64,000 nucleotides of DNA, from the NCBI GenBank assembly GCA_003565155.1, contig PXDB01000040.1, positions 1 to 64,000 of the forward strand, given 5' to 3'. Below the pieces are notes generated by a model. It saw nothing but the letters and a program-made list of their open reading frames with translations. It was not told the DNA's origin and did not search any database. How positions within the stretch are numbered: position 1 is the stretch's first letter; the number at the start of each line of letters is the position of its first letter. Below are positions 37,645 to 47,593 of this stretch, piece by piece. A program made the translations under genes and the position numbers. The stretch comes from Nitriliruptoraceae bacterium. Lineage in GTDB: Bacteria > Actinomycetota > Nitriliruptoria > Nitriliruptorales > Nitriliruptoraceae.

Positions 37645-38107
37645 CGCGCTGGGCCGAGCCGGCGATCACGCACCAGCAGCCGCGCTGCGCCGGCGATCGC
37701 GCACCTCCAGTCAGCCGGCGATCGCGCACTTCCAGTCGGCCGGGGACCGCGCAGCTGCCGTCGGCCGGGGACCGCGCACACGCCGCCGGGCGGTGCCGAC
37801 CAGCACACGTCATCGCAACGTCCGGACATCTCCTTCTCGTCCGCAGCGTCGCCCTGCACGCGTCGCCGGGGCTGGTGGCCTCCCCGCACACCGTGATCGT
37901 GCGCTCGCCGCACAGGCCGAAGGTCACAATCTTCCTGCCTAGCCGGCCCTACAGCGTCCGCGCGCGCGAGACCACCGTGCAGGTCTGAGGTGCCCCGCGG
38001 AGGGGGCGTCTCCACAACGCACCCGCCGCACTTCGGCCGCAGCCTCAGGTTGTCCGGACAACGACCCGGACGGCCGACGCGCCGTGGTCGAGGAGGAGCA
38101 CACGCCC
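37645..38107. other. 463-bp gene-free region with short tandem repeats upstream of cydA
   Basis: No credible gene. The left 140 bp holds about five copies of a 16-bp core (listed separately). The remainder is moderately GC-rich with no clear promoter or hairpin; the final 20 bp carry the cydA ribosome-binding site. Confidence 0.6.
37658..37779. repeat. Five copies of a 16-bp core gccggsgayCrCGCAs, period 25-31
   Basis: Cores start at 37658, 37689, 37714, 37739 and 37764 (spacing 31, 25, 25, 25), as gccggcgatcacgcac or gccggggaccgcgcac variants. The spacers are also related (tccagtc, tgccgtc). The array is too short and diverged for CRISPR and has no cas genes. It may be iterated binding sites. 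Confidence 0.75.
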
Positions 38108-39523
38108 GTGGAAGCGCTCGAGTTCGCCCGCATCCAGTTCGGCTCGACCACGATCTACCACTTCTTCTTCGTGCCGATCTCGATCGGCCTGGCCCCACTG
38201 GTGGCGATCTTCCACACCCAATACGTCCGTACGGGTGAGGAGCGCTACCGCCGCCTGGCGAAGTTCTGGGGCAAGATCTTCCTCATCCTGTTCGCCATGG
38301 GGATCGTGACCGGCATCGTGCAGGAGTTCCAGTTCGGGATGAACTGGTCCAGCTACTCCTGGTTCGTCGGTGACATCTTCGGCGCCCCGCTGGCGCTCGA
38401 GGGCCTGCTCGCTTTCTTCCTCGAGTCGACGTTCCTGGGCCTGTGGATCTTCGGCTGGGACCGGCTCTCGCCGAAGCTGCACCTCGCCACCATCTGGCTG
38501 GTGGTGATCGGGACCCACCTGTCCGCCTACTTCATCCTGGCGGCCAACTCCTGGATGCAGCACCCGGTCGGCTTCACCATCGATCCCGACACCGGCCAGG
38601 CCCGCCTCGACAACTTCCTCGAGGTGCTGACCAACCCCTACCTCGCCGGCCAGTTCGCGCACACGATCTTCGCGGCCTGGGTCACCGGTGCCTTCGTGGT
38701 GCTCGGCATCTCCGCGATCTTCCTGCTGAAGAAGCGCGACGTCGAGGTGTTCGCCCCCGCGGCCCGCACCGCGGTCACCATCGCGGTCATCACCTCGATC
38801 GGGGTGGCCTTCGTCGGTCACGAGCAGGCCCAGCACCTCACCGAGGCGCAGCCGATGAAGATCGCCGCGGCGGAGGCACTGTGGGAGACCGAGGAGGGCG
38901 CGGCGCTGTCGTTGTTCGCCGTCGGCGACGTGCAGGAGCGCGAGAACATCGTCGACATCGGCATCCCGCGTGGCCTCTCCCTGTTGGCCACCAACACCCT
39001 CGATGCCGAGGTACGCGGTATCAACGACATCCAGGCGGAGTACGAGGAGGAGTTCGGGCCGGGCAACTACATCCCTGCCGTCGGCGTGACCTACTGGTCC
39101 TTCCGCATCATGGTGGGTGCCGGGATGGCCATGATCGCCCTGGCGCTGTTCGGGCTGTTCAACTCCCTCAAGGGCCGCCTCCCCGACACCGACCGCCGCT
39201 GGAACCGCCTGTGGCTGCAGGTCATGCCGTGGGCGATCGGGCTGCCCTTCATCGCCAACACCGCCGGCTGGATCCTCACCGAGATGGGCCGCCAACCCTG
39301 GGTGGTGTACGGCCTGCTGCTCACCGAGGACGGCGTGTCGCAGTCGGTGTCGAGGTGGGAGGTCATCCTCACCCTGTCCGGCTTCACCCTGGTCTACGGC
39401 GTGTTGATGGTGGTCACCGTCGGGCTGATCAAGCGCCAGGTGGAGAAGGGCGCGCCGGAGGAGACCGGCGAGGACGTCGACGAGGAGCACCGCACCTTCG
39501 CACCGCTCGGCGGCGCGTACTGA
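38108..39523 (+). CDS. cydA: Cytochrome bd oxidase subunit I
   Basis: CydA is the quinol-oxidising, haem-bearing subunit of the high-affinity terminal oxidase in the cytoplasmic membrane. The 471-aa protein has about nine helices. The haem ligands are visible: His18 (STTIYHFFFVP), His185 (AGQFAHTIFA) and Met393 in TEMGRQPW, the same number as in E. coli. The quinol-loop region is of the short type. The GTG at 38108 lies 10 nt after GGAGGAG; an upstream GTG at 38084 is less likely. cydB follows after 50 bp. Confidence 0.95.
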   Translation: MEALEFARIQFGSTTIYHFFFVPISIGLAPLVAIFHTQYVRTGEERYRRLAKFWGKIFLILFAMGIVTGIVQEFQFGMNWSSYSWFVGDIFGAPLALEGLLAFFLESTFLGLWIFGWDRLSPKLHLATIWLVVIGTHLSAYFILAANSWMQHPVGFTIDPDTGQARLDNFLEVLTNPYLAGQFAHTIFAAWVTGAFVVLGISAIFLLKKRDVEVFAPAARTAVTIAVITSIGVAFVGHEQAQHLTEAQPMKIAAAEALWETEEGAALSLFAVGDVQERENIVDIGIPRGLSLLATNTLDAEVRGINDIQAEYEEEFGPGNYIPAVGVTYWSFRIMVGAGMAMIALALFGLFNSLKGRLPDTDRRWNRLWLQVMPWAIGLPFIANTAGWILTEMGRQPWVVYGLLLTEDGVSQSVSRWEVILTLSGFTLVYGVLMVVTVGLIKRQVEKGAPEETGEDVDEEHRTFAPLGGAY

Positions 39524-39573
39524 TGGCTGCTGCGAAGCCCCACCCGCGCCCGGTGCGCTAGGAGGACCCCACG

Positions 39574-40737
39574 ATGGACTGGTTCAACCTCGAGACCCTC
39601 TGGTTCGCCCTCATCGCCGTGCTCTTCATCGGCTACTTCGTGCTGGAGGGTTTCGACTTCGGCGTGGGCGTGCTCACCAAGGTGCTGGCCTCCGATGACA
39701 CCGACCGCCGGGTGATGATCAACACCATCGGACCCGTCTGGGACGGCAACGAGGTGTGGGTCATCACCGCGGGCGGGGCGATGTTCGCCGCCTTCCCCCT
39801 GTGGTACGCGACGGTGTTCTCCAGCTTCTACCTGCCGCTGTTCCTGATCCTGATCGGGCTGATCGTCCGCGGGGTGGCCTTCGAGTTCCGCGGCAAGCGC
39901 ACCGAGGACCGGTGGCGCTGGTGGTGGGACCAGGCCATCTTCTGGGGCTCGCTGCTCCCGGCGGTGCTGTGGGGTGTGGCCTTCGCCAACTTCGTGCAGG
40001 GCATCCCGATCGAGGAGGACGGGCTGTTCGTCGGCACGCTGTTCGACCTGCTCTCGCCCTACGCCCTGCTCGGCGGGGTGGCGTCGCTGCTGATGTTCAC
40101 CCTCCACGGCGCGATGTACCTGGCGCTGAAGACCGAGGACGGCGGCGAGATCCAGCAGCGGGCGGAGCAGCTCGCCCAGTGGCTGTCGCTGGTGGTCGCG
40201 GTGGGCGTGATCGCCTTCCTCGGCTGGACCTACCTCAACGCGTTGGCGCTGGGTGACACCGGCGTGGTACCCGGCATCATCCCGGTCTCGGCCATGGGCG
40301 CGGCCCTTGCCGCCCCGATCCTGATCCGTGAGCGGCTGCACGGCTGGGCGTTCGTCGCCACCACCTCGATGATCGCCTTGGTGGTCCTGACCCTGTTCCT
40401 GAACCTGTACCCCCGCCTGCTGGTGTCGTCGATCGACCCGGCCTTCGACATCACGATCACCAACGCCAAGGCCAGCGACCTGACCCTGACGATCATGAGC
40501 TGGGCGACCCTGGTGATCCTGCCCTTCGTGCTGGCCTACCAGTCGTGGAGCTACTGGGTGTTCCGGCACCGGGTCAGCCGCGAGTCCGTCACCGCACCCT
40601 CGGAGACCCCCCTGCAGGTGGTGGACCGGCGGATCGCCCAACGGCAGGCCGCCAAGGGCGGGAGCGGGAGCGGCGTTGGCCGTGACGAGGGTGGCGAGGA
40701 CGGTCCGGCGGAGGGCGACGACCACGACCAGCGGTAG
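39574..40737 (+). CDS. cydB: Cytochrome bd oxidase subunit II
   Basis: CydB is the second membrane subunit of the bd oxidase. The 387-aa protein begins with the conserved VLFIGYFVLEGFDFGVG and continues INTIGPVWDGNEVWVITAGGAMFAAFP in the family pattern (quoted as a motif region, residues about 49-75), with eight helices. The C-terminal 40 residues are a hydrophilic Gly/Asp/Glu-rich tail. The ATG at 39574 has TAGGAGGA about 8 nt upstream. The fused CydDC gene needed for oxidase assembly follows 44 bp later. Confidence 0.95.
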   Translation: MDWFNLETLWFALIAVLFIGYFVLEGFDFGVGVLTKVLASDDTDRRVMINTIGPVWDGNEVWVITAGGAMFAAFPLWYATVFSSFYLPLFLILIGLIVRGVAFEFRGKRTEDRWRWWWDQAIFWGSLLPAVLWGVAFANFVQGIPIEEDGLFVGTLFDLLSPYALLGGVASLLMFTLHGAMYLALKTEDGGEIQQRAEQLAQWLSLVVAVGVIAFLGWTYLNALALGDTGVVPGIIPVSAMGAALAAPILIRERLHGWAFVATTSMIALVVLTLFLNLYPRLLVSSIDPAFDITITNAKASDLTLTIMSWATLVILPFVLAYQSWSYWVFRHRVSRESVTAPSETPLQVVDRRIAQRQAAKGGSGSGVGRDEGGEDGPAEGDDHDQR

Positions 40738-40767
40738 CCGTCGGCCGCGACGGTGTGGCACCGCCCG

Positions 40768-40773
40768 TACCCT
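40768..40773 (+). promoter_or_regulatory. -10-like TACCCT directly before cydDC
   Basis: TACCCT ends 8 nt before the cydDC GTG and there is no Shine-Dalgarno sequence, the same geometry as at recN. A separate leaderless promoter for cydDC is possible. Confidence 0.35.
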
Positions 40774-40781
40774 CCCGCCGT

Positions 40782-43700
40782 GTGACCGCACCCACCGACA
40801 CCCCCACCGACGCGCCGACGCCGACCGCCGCCAGCGGCGAGCTGGCGTCGGCGATCCCGGACCAGCGGGTCCGGGACAAGGCGACCCGGCCGCCCGTCGA
40901 CCCCCGGCTGCTGCGCTTCGATCCGGCGGTACCGCGGCTGCTGGCGGTCGGGGCGCTGCTCGCGCTGGTCACCGCGGGCGCACTGATCGTGCAGGCCACC
41001 GCGCTCGGCACCATCGTGGCCCGCACCTTCCTGGAGGGTGCGCGCCTCGCCGAGCACACCACCTGGCTCGCGTGGCTGGTGGCCACGGTGCTCGTCCGTG
41101 CCGCCGCGACCTGGGCCACCCAGGTCCTGGCCCAGCGCACCTCGGCCCAGGTGAAGTCCGGTCTACGCCGTGAGGTGATCGCCCGGCAGGCCCGTCGCCC
41201 CCCGGGGGCCTCCGAGGAGGACACCGGCGCCCTTGCGGCAGCCCTGACCGACGGCATCGACGCCCTCGACGGCACCTTCGGTGGCTACCTGCCGGCGCTC
41301 TTGTCGGGGATCATCGTGCCGATCACGATCGTGGCCTACGTCGTCACGATCGACCTCACCTCGGCGGTGGTGCTGCTCATCACCCTCCCGCTGATCCCGC
41401 TGTTCATGGTGCTGATCGGCCTGGCGGCCCGAGCCGCCACCCGGAAGCGTTTCCGGGCCCTGACGGCGCTGTCCGGCCAGCTCTTGAACGTGCTCCAGGG
41501 CCTGACCACGGTGCGCATCACCCGCTCCGCCGCCCGGGTGGGTGACGCGGTGCGCGAGGCCGCCGAGCGGTTGCGTCGCACCACCCTGGAGACGCTCCGC
41601 GTCGCCTTCGTGTCCGCGCTGGCCCTGGAGCTGCTGGCCGCCCTCGGGGTCGCAACCGTGGCCGTGATCGCCGGCGTCCGCCTCGCCGAGGGCACCGGGA
41701 TCGGCTTCGAACCGGTGCTGATCGCCCTGCTGCTGGCACCCGAGGCCTTCTGGCCGCTGCGGCAGGTCGGCCAGCAGTTCCACGCCAACGAGGATGGGGC
41801 CGCCGCCGCGGACCGCCTGCTCGACCTGCTGGAGGAGGACGACCGCGCCCGGATGGCGGGTCCGGGACCGCATGACGACGCGGCGGGTGCTGGACCGCAC
41901 CACCGCGCCGGCGACCCGGCTGCGGTCACGGTGCCCGATCCGGCGCGGGTGCCCCTCCACCTCGACGGTGTCAGCGTCACCTACCCGGGCCGCAGCGCCG
42001 CCGCGCTGGAGAAGGTCGACCTCACCATCACGCCGGGAGAGCGGCTCGCGGTGCTCGGTGCCTCGGGCGCGGGCAAGACCACCCTCGCCGCCGTGCTGCT
42101 CGGCCTGCGTGCCCCCGACCAGGGTCGGGTGCTGCTGGGGGAGGAGGGGACCGGCGCGACGCCCGTCGGTGCCGACGGCGCCACGACCCCCGCCGACGCC
42201 GTCACGGACCTGGCGGACCTCCCCGACGCGGCGTGGCACGCCCGCTGTGCCTGGGTGCCCCAGGCGCCCGCCCCGCTGCGCGGCACGGTGCGGGAGGTGG
42301 TGACCCTCGGCGTCGAGCCGGCGCCGGACGCCGCGGCGGTCGGCCGCGCCCTGCGAGCGGTCGGGATGGCCGGCGAGGTGGCGGCGCTGCCGGAGGGGCT
42401 CGACACCGTCATCGGTACCGGTGGCCGTGGGCTCTCGGCGGGCCAGCGGCGGCGTCTCGCGATCGCGCGCGCGCTGCTGCGCCCGGGGGGACTGGTCGTG
42501 CTGGACGAGCCCACCGGTGACCTGGACGTGGAGGCCGAGCGGGCTGTGCGTGACGCCATCGACCGCCTCGCCGCCGAACGGACCGTGGTCGTGCTGACCC
42601 ACCGCGTGGCGCTGGCAGCCAGCTGTGACCGCGTGGTGGTGCTCGACGCCGGCCGGGTGGTGGAGCAGGGCTCGCCGGCACAGCTGCGCCGGGCGCGCGG
42701 CGCCTACGTGGAGCTGGTGGCGGCCTCCGCGCCGCTCACCACGGAGGAGGTCGCACCGCTCACCACGGAGGAGGTCGCACCGCTTACCGACAGCCCGGGC
42801 GCCGACCGTGGCACCCGCCCCGTGACCACCCCAGTGGAGGGAGACGACCCGGCCACCCCGGACCGCACCGCTGCCACACCGCCGACCGATGCGCTGGCGC
42901 GAGAGCACGGCACCGCACCACCCGATCCCCTCGCCGCGGTCACCGCCCGGCCGGGGGAGCGGGCCTGGCGCACCCACCTCCGTCAGCTCGCCGCGCTGCT
43001 CCGCCCCCACCGTCGCCCACTCGCGCTGGCCGTCGGCATGGGCGCGATCACCCCGCTGGCCGGCGTGGTGCTGGTGGCGGTGTCCACCTACCTCATCTCC
43101 CGCACGGCGCTGCAACCGAACCTGCTGGACCTGACCATCGTGATCGTGTCCGTGCGGGCCCTGTCGGTGGGCAAGGGGGTGTCCCGCTACCTCGAGCGCC
43201 TCGCCGGCCACGATGTGGCGTTACGGGTCGTGGTCGACCTGCGCCAGCACGCCTTCGCCCGGCTCCTTCCCCAGGCGCCGGCGGGGCTGGCCCGCTGGCG
43301 TACCGGCGATGTCCTCGCCCGGGTGGTCGCCGACGTCGAGCGGCTCCAGTTGGCCCTGGTGCGTGGGGTCATCCCCACCCTCGGCGCGGCCCTGGCGGCG
43401 GTGGTGTTGGTGACGATCGCCACCGTACTGCTGCCCGTCGCGGGGCCGGTCCTGCTCCTCGGCCTCGCCGCGGCCGGCGTGGTGGTTCCCGTGGCCGCGT
43501 GGCGTCTGGCACGCCGTCCGGAACAGCGCCTGGCCACGGCCCGCGGCAGCCTCAGCGCGGAGCTCGTCGAGCTGCTCCAGGCCGCTCCGGAGCTGCGACT
43601 GCTCGGACAGCTGGAACCCGCCGAGCGCCGTATCGACCACCTCGACGCCGAGGTGGTCGATGCCGACCGGTCCGGCGTTGCCCGCATGGGTGCCAGCGAT

Positions 43701-44750
43701 GCCGCGGTGCAGCTGGTGCTCGGCGCGACGGTGTTCGCGCTGGTGCTCACGGGGGTGCCCGCGGTCGGTGCAGGCCAGCTCGACGGGGTGCTGCTGGCCT
43801 CGCTGCTGGTGCTCGCCCTGGCCGCCGCGGAGGCTGTCGGGCCCCTCCCGATGGCGAGCCAGGCGCTGGTCACCGCCGGCACCGCCGCGGGCCGGCTCCG
43901 GGAGGTGCTGGACGCGCCACCGCCGGCGCCGGACCCGCAGGTCGCACCGCCGCCGGCGCCGGACCCGCAGGTCTCACCGCCGACGACGGGTGAGCTGACC
44001 CCACCGCGGACCGCTCCGCTCCACCTCGACACGGTCACCGCCAGCTACCCCGGCAGCACCACGCCGGCGGTGCAGGAGGTCACCCTCACGCTGGCGCCCG
44101 GGCGGCGGGTCGCCCTGGTGGGCCGCTCCGGGGCGGGGAAGTCCACCCTGTCCGGGCTGAGCGTCCGTTTCCTCGACCCCGACACCGGGCAGGTGCGTCT
44201 CGGGGCGACGCCGTTGACGGCGCTGCTCGGCGACCGGGTGCGCTCCGCGGTGGCGCTCAGTCCCCAGGACGCGCACGTCTTCGCACCGACGATCCGCATG
44301 GAGCTGGAGCTCGCGGCACCGCAGGCCGACGAGGCGGCGATGGAAGCCGCGCTGGTCGCTGCCCGCCTCCAGTCCTTCGTGGCGCAGCTGCCCCGGGGGC
44401 TGGACACCCGCATCGGCGAAGCCGGCGCACAGCTGTCCGGGGGGCAGCGCCACCGGCTGGCGCTGGCGCGCACCCTGCTGGTGGGTGCGCCACTGCTGGT
44501 GCTGGACGAGCCGACCGCGGATCTGGACGCGGTGACCGGCCGTGGCTTCCTGACCGACGCCCTGCGCTCGGCGGGGGAGCGGGGCGTGCTGTTGCTCACC
44601 CACGACCTGCGGGCACTGCCGGTCGTGGACGAGGTGGTGGTGGTGGAGGCGGGACGGATCGTGGCACGGGGCACCCACGAGCAGCTGCTGGCCGCGGACC
44701 GCGGCTACGCCGATCGGATCGCACTGGACGCCGGCATCGCCATCGCCTGA
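40782..44750 (+). CDS. cydDC: Fused CydDC thiol/haem ABC exporter
   Basis: CydDC exports reductant (glutathione/cysteine) or haem-related cargo and is needed to assemble cytochrome bd. Here both half-transporters form one 1322-aa chain. The CydD half has six helices (about 45-345) and an ATPase with GASGAGKTT (near 426), LSAGQRRRL and VVLDEPTGDLD (near 573). The CydC half has helices (about 745-1045), GRSGAGKST (near 1114), LSGGQRHRL and LVLDEPTADLD (near 1240). The linkers carry short repeats: APLTTEEV from 24-bp DNA repeats (42732 onward) and APPPAPDPQV from 30-bp repeats (43915 onward). Fused CydDC is known in other actinobacteria. Confidence 0.94.
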   Translation: MTAPTDTPTDAPTPTAASGELASAIPDQRVRDKATRPPVDPRLLRFDPAVPRLLAVGALLALVTAGALIVQATALGTIVARTFLEGARLAEHTTWLAWLVATVLVRAAATWATQVLAQRTSAQVKSGLRREVIARQARRPPGASEEDTGALAAALTDGIDALDGTFGGYLPALLSGIIVPITIVAYVVTIDLTSAVVLLITLPLIPLFMVLIGLAARAATRKRFRALTALSGQLLNVLQGLTTVRITRSAARVGDAVREAAERLRRTTLETLRVAFVSALALELLAALGVATVAVIAGVRLAEGTGIGFEPVLIALLLAPEAFWPLRQVGQQFHANEDGAAAADRLLDLLEEDDRARMAGPGPHDDAAGAGPHHRAGDPAAVTVPDPARVPLHLDGVSVTYPGRSAAALEKVDLTITPGERLAVLGASGAGKTTLAAVLLGLRAPDQGRVLLGEEGTGATPVGADGATTPADAVTDLADLPDAAWHARCAWVPQAPAPLRGTVREVVTLGVEPAPDAAAVGRALRAVGMAGEVAALPEGLDTVIGTGGRGLSAGQRRRLAIARALLRPGGLVVLDEPTGDLDVEAERAVRDAIDRLAAERTVVVLTHRVALAASCDRVVVLDAGRVVEQGSPAQLRRARGAYVELVAASAPLTTEEVAPLTTEEVAPLTDSPGADRGTRPVTTPVEGDDPATPDRTAATPPTDALAREHGTAPPDPLAAVTARPGERAWRTHLRQLAALLRPHRRPLALAVGMGAITPLAGVVLVAVSTYLISRTALQPNLLDLTIVIVSVRALSVGKGVSRYLERLAGHDVALRVVVDLRQHAFARLLPQAPAGLARWRTGDVLARVVADVERLQLALVRGVIPTLGAALAAVVLVTIATVLLPVAGPVLLLGLAAAGVVVPVAAWRLARRPEQRLATARGSLSAELVELLQAAPELRLLGQLEPAERRIDHLDAEVVDADRSGVARMGASDAAVQLVLGATVFALVLTGVPAVGAGQLDGVLLASLLVLALAAAEAVGPLPMASQALVTAGTAAGRLREVLDAPPPAPDPQVAPPPAPDPQVSPPTTGELTPPRTAPLHLDTVTASYPGSTTPAVQEVTLTLAPGRRVALVGRSGAGKSTLSGLSVRFLDPDTGQVRLGATPLTALLGDRVRSAVALSPQDAHVFAPTIRMELELAAPQADEAAMEAALVAARLQSFVAQLPRGLDTRIGEAGAQLSGGQRHRLALARTLLVGAPLLVLDEPTADLDAVTGRGFLTDALRSAGERGVLLLTHDLRALPVVDEVVVVEAGRIVARGTHEQLLAADRGYADRIALDAGIAIA

Positions 44751-44797
44751 TCGGCCGTGGGGCCTCAAGAGCGGACCTTTCCGGCCGATGGGCTGGC

Positions 44798-47443
44798 ATG
44801 CGCCTGTTGCCGTGGAAGCTCGGAACGGCCCTCGGTCTGCTGGCCGTGGCCGGTTACCTGACGTTCGCCGGCCACGACATCGCGCGCGAGACCCTGTGGC
44901 GGCTGGTGCTGATCGGCTCGTGCACCGCGGTGCTCTGGGGCGTGCGCCACCACCGACCCGAGCGCCGTCGTCCCTGGTGGCTGCTGCTGGCCGCCCTGGT
45001 GATCCTGTTGGCTGCCAACCTGGTCGACTATCCGTTGTGGGCGACGCGCGGCAGCGCCGCAGTCTCCGACGCCCTGTCGATGCTCGCGTTCCCGCTGATC
45101 GGCCTCGGCGCTCTGGCGCTCACCCGCAGCCAGATACCGGGTGGCGACCGGGACAGCGCCATCGACGGGGCGATCGTGATGATCGCCATGGCCACCGTGC
45201 TGGCCGGCACCGCGTACCACCCCGACACCCTCGCCGACGTCACGACACCGCTGACCAGCCGGCTGCTCCACACCGTCGTCGCACCCCTGATGATGGCGGC
45301 CATCGCCGCCGCGTGCTTCCGGCTGCTGTTCGTCGGCTCGCTGCGCAACGTGGCCGCGTGGTGCCTGGTCACGGCGGCGTTCGGAGGGCTGTTCGGCAAC
45401 ACGGCCCGGGCGGTGCTGCTGTCCGGGGGCACCTACGAGCGTGGGGTGCCCAGCGACGTGCTGGTGCTGCTCGCCTACATCGTGATCGGGCTGGCTGCCC
45501 TCCACCCGTCGATGACCGCACTCAGTGCCCCATCGGAGCACCGCCACCGCCGATTCACGAGCGCCCGCCTCATCGTGCTCGGCGCGTCGCTCCTGGCCGC
45601 TCCCACGACGCTCCTGCTGCGCGGGGTCGACGGCGAACTCCTGGTCACCGTGATCGCCACCGTGCTCCTGAGCCTGCTGGTGCTGTGGCGCCTCAGCCGG
45701 CTGGCGCTGGCACGCGAACAGAGCCGGACCGAGCTGCGCCGGCGGGCCGAGCGCCAGGAGGTCCTCGCCGAGCTCGGGCGGCGGGCGTTGCACACCAACG
45801 AGGTGGCCGCGCTCATCGCCGAGGCGATGGCCCGCTGTGCCGACCACCTCGACACCACCGCCTGTGAGGTCGTGGACCCCGACCGGCGTCCGGCTCCCGC
45901 CCCGGCCTCGCCCACCCACACCGTCCAGCTGCCGGTGGAGGAGGGGGGCCGTGTCCTGATCGCCGAGCGCGACACCGCCTTCTGCGGTGAGGACCGCAGC
46001 TTCCTGGCCGCCATCGCGAACCTGATCAGCGTGGCCATCGAGCGCCAGGCCACCCAGCAGATGCTCCACGACGCCGCGGTGCGCGACGCCCTGACCGGGC
46101 TCCCCAACCGCACCCTGCTGCTGGAGCGGCTCGGCCACTCGCTCACGCGCCGCCATCCCGAGGGCACCGCCACCCACGTGCTGTTCGTCGACCTCGACGG
46201 GTTCAAGCGGGTCAACGACGACCTCGGGCACCACGCCGGAGACCAGGTCCTCATCGGGGTGGCCCGCCGGCTCCAGGAGGTGGTCCGTGCAGAGGACACC
46301 GTGGGCCGCCTCGCCGGAGACGAGTTCGTCGTGGTGTGCGACGCGCTCACCCCGACCCAGGGTCGGTCGGTCGCCGACCGCGTCAACGAGGCGCTGCAAC
46401 GGCCCATCGAGGTGGACGGTTGCACCGTGCGTATCGCCGCGAGCATCGGGATCGCCGCGCTCGACGCGGACGTGTCGGACCCCGAGCACGCCCTCGCGCA
46501 GGCCGACAGCGCGATGTACGTCGCGAAGGGCCAGCCCGGCGTCGCGGTCGCCAGTTTCGACGGGGCGCTGGGCGCGGCCAACGCCCGACGCCGGCTGATG
46601 GAGCGCGAGCTCGAGCGCGCCGTGACCGAGGACGAGCTCCTCCTGGTCTTCCAGCCTCTCTTCGCCCTCGACGGCCGGCGCATCGTCGGGGCCGAGGCGC
46701 TGTTGCGATGGGAGCACCCGGACCAGGGACGGCTCGAACCGGCGCACTTCCTGGCGGTCGCGGAGCTGAGCGACCTGATACTGCTCGTCGGGGACTGGGT
46801 CCTCGAGCAGGCGTTCGTGCACGCGTCGAGGTGGCAGGACCACCTCGACGACGCGGTGGAGTGGACCCTGTTCGTCAACCTCGCCGCCCGTCAGCTCTCC
46901 GATCCCCGTCTGGTCCCGCGGGTGCGGCAGCTGCTGGACACCTACGGCGTCCGCATCGACCGGATCGGCTTCGAGGTGTCCGAGACCGCCGTGGTGGACG
47001 ACCGGGTGGTGGAGAACGCCGCCGCGCTCTCGGAGCTCGGGGTGCAGCTCGCGATGGACGACTTCGGGGCCGGCTTCTCCTCGATCAGCCACCTGCGGAA
47101 GCTCCCCCTCGATGTGCTGAAGCTGGACGGGTCCCTGGCCGCCAACGTGGTCGACAGCCCCCAGGACCGGGCGATCATGCGAGCGGTGTGCGCCATCGCC
47201 CAGGAGCTCGGGATGCAGGTCCTCGCGGAGCGGATCGAGACGGCCGCGCAGGCCACGGCGCTCGCGGAGCTCGGCTGCCACCTCGGTCAGGGCTACCACC
47301 TCGGTCGGCCGGTCGAGGCGCCATGGGTGCCGTTGCCGGGTCCCGCGGTCGGGCTCGCTGCAGGCTTCCGCGACGCTGTCGCCGGTGCGGGGACAGCTGG
47401 CGGGCACCGCCGAAGGGCCGACGCACGGACCTTGACGCGGTGA
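44798..47443 (+). CDS. Membrane GGDEF-EAL protein
   Basis: This c-di-GMP turnover protein is 881 aa. About eight N-terminal helices (about 5-300) form a MASE-like sensor, then a GAF-like segment (about 320-420). The GGDEF domain (about 425-590, RDALTGLPNRTLLLERL) has AGDEF near 506-510, a variant sometimes inactive. The EAL domain (about 600-850) retains catalytic residues: GAEALLRW (Glu in EALLR), NLAARQL, FEVSET, DDFGAGFSS, LKLDGS and AERIET. The protein is therefore best read as a phosphodiesterase. The ATG at 44798 has only a weak ribosome-binding site. A 7-bp ATCGGCC/GGCCGAT repeat separates it from cydDC. Confidence 0.9.
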   Translation: MRLLPWKLGTALGLLAVAGYLTFAGHDIARETLWRLVLIGSCTAVLWGVRHHRPERRRPWWLLLAALVILLAANLVDYPLWATRGSAAVSDALSMLAFPLIGLGALALTRSQIPGGDRDSAIDGAIVMIAMATVLAGTAYHPDTLADVTTPLTSRLLHTVVAPLMMAAIAAACFRLLFVGSLRNVAAWCLVTAAFGGLFGNTARAVLLSGGTYERGVPSDVLVLLAYIVIGLAALHPSMTALSAPSEHRHRRFTSARLIVLGASLLAAPTTLLLRGVDGELLVTVIATVLLSLLVLWRLSRLALAREQSRTELRRRAERQEVLAELGRRALHTNEVAALIAEAMARCADHLDTTACEVVDPDRRPAPAPASPTHTVQLPVEEGGRVLIAERDTAFCGEDRSFLAAIANLISVAIERQATQQMLHDAAVRDALTGLPNRTLLLERLGHSLTRRHPEGTATHVLFVDLDGFKRVNDDLGHHAGDQVLIGVARRLQEVVRAEDTVGRLAGDEFVVVCDALTPTQGRSVADRVNEALQRPIEVDGCTVRIAASIGIAALDADVSDPEHALAQADSAMYVAKGQPGVAVASFDGALGAANARRRLMERELERAVTEDELLLVFQPLFALDGRRIVGAEALLRWEHPDQGRLEPAHFLAVAELSDLILLVGDWVLEQAFVHASRWQDHLDDAVEWTLFVNLAARQLSDPRLVPRVRQLLDTYGVRIDRIGFEVSETAVVDDRVVENAAALSELGVQLAMDDFGAGFSSISHLRKLPLDVLKLDGSLAANVVDSPQDRAIMRAVCAIAQELGMQVLAERIETAAQATALAELGCHLGQGYHLGRPVEAPWVPLPGPAVGLAAGFRDAVAGAGTAGGHRRRADARTLTR

Positions 47444-47593
47444 CCCGGGCCGGCGGTGCACCGCCGGCAGCAGTGGCCGAAAGGACACTGTCCGTTCGGT
47501 ATCCTCGCCGGGAGCGCGGCCGACGGGGAGGCGGCGGCTCCCTGGTTGCCGTGGGCCGCATCGACCAGCTCCCGAAGCGCCGAGGGCCATGAC

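Noticed and set aside
37658-37785. CRISPR array
   Set aside because: Repeats are imperfect, cores 16 bp, spacers are related to each other and no cas gene is in the window.
41163-43211. A 682-codon minus-strand frame opposite cydDC
   Set aside because: Antisense shadow of a clear two-half ABC transporter.
47456-47593. Longer start for the Lon-like protease
   Set aside because: The upstream 46 codons lack homology and precede the membrane helix; GTG 47594 fits better.
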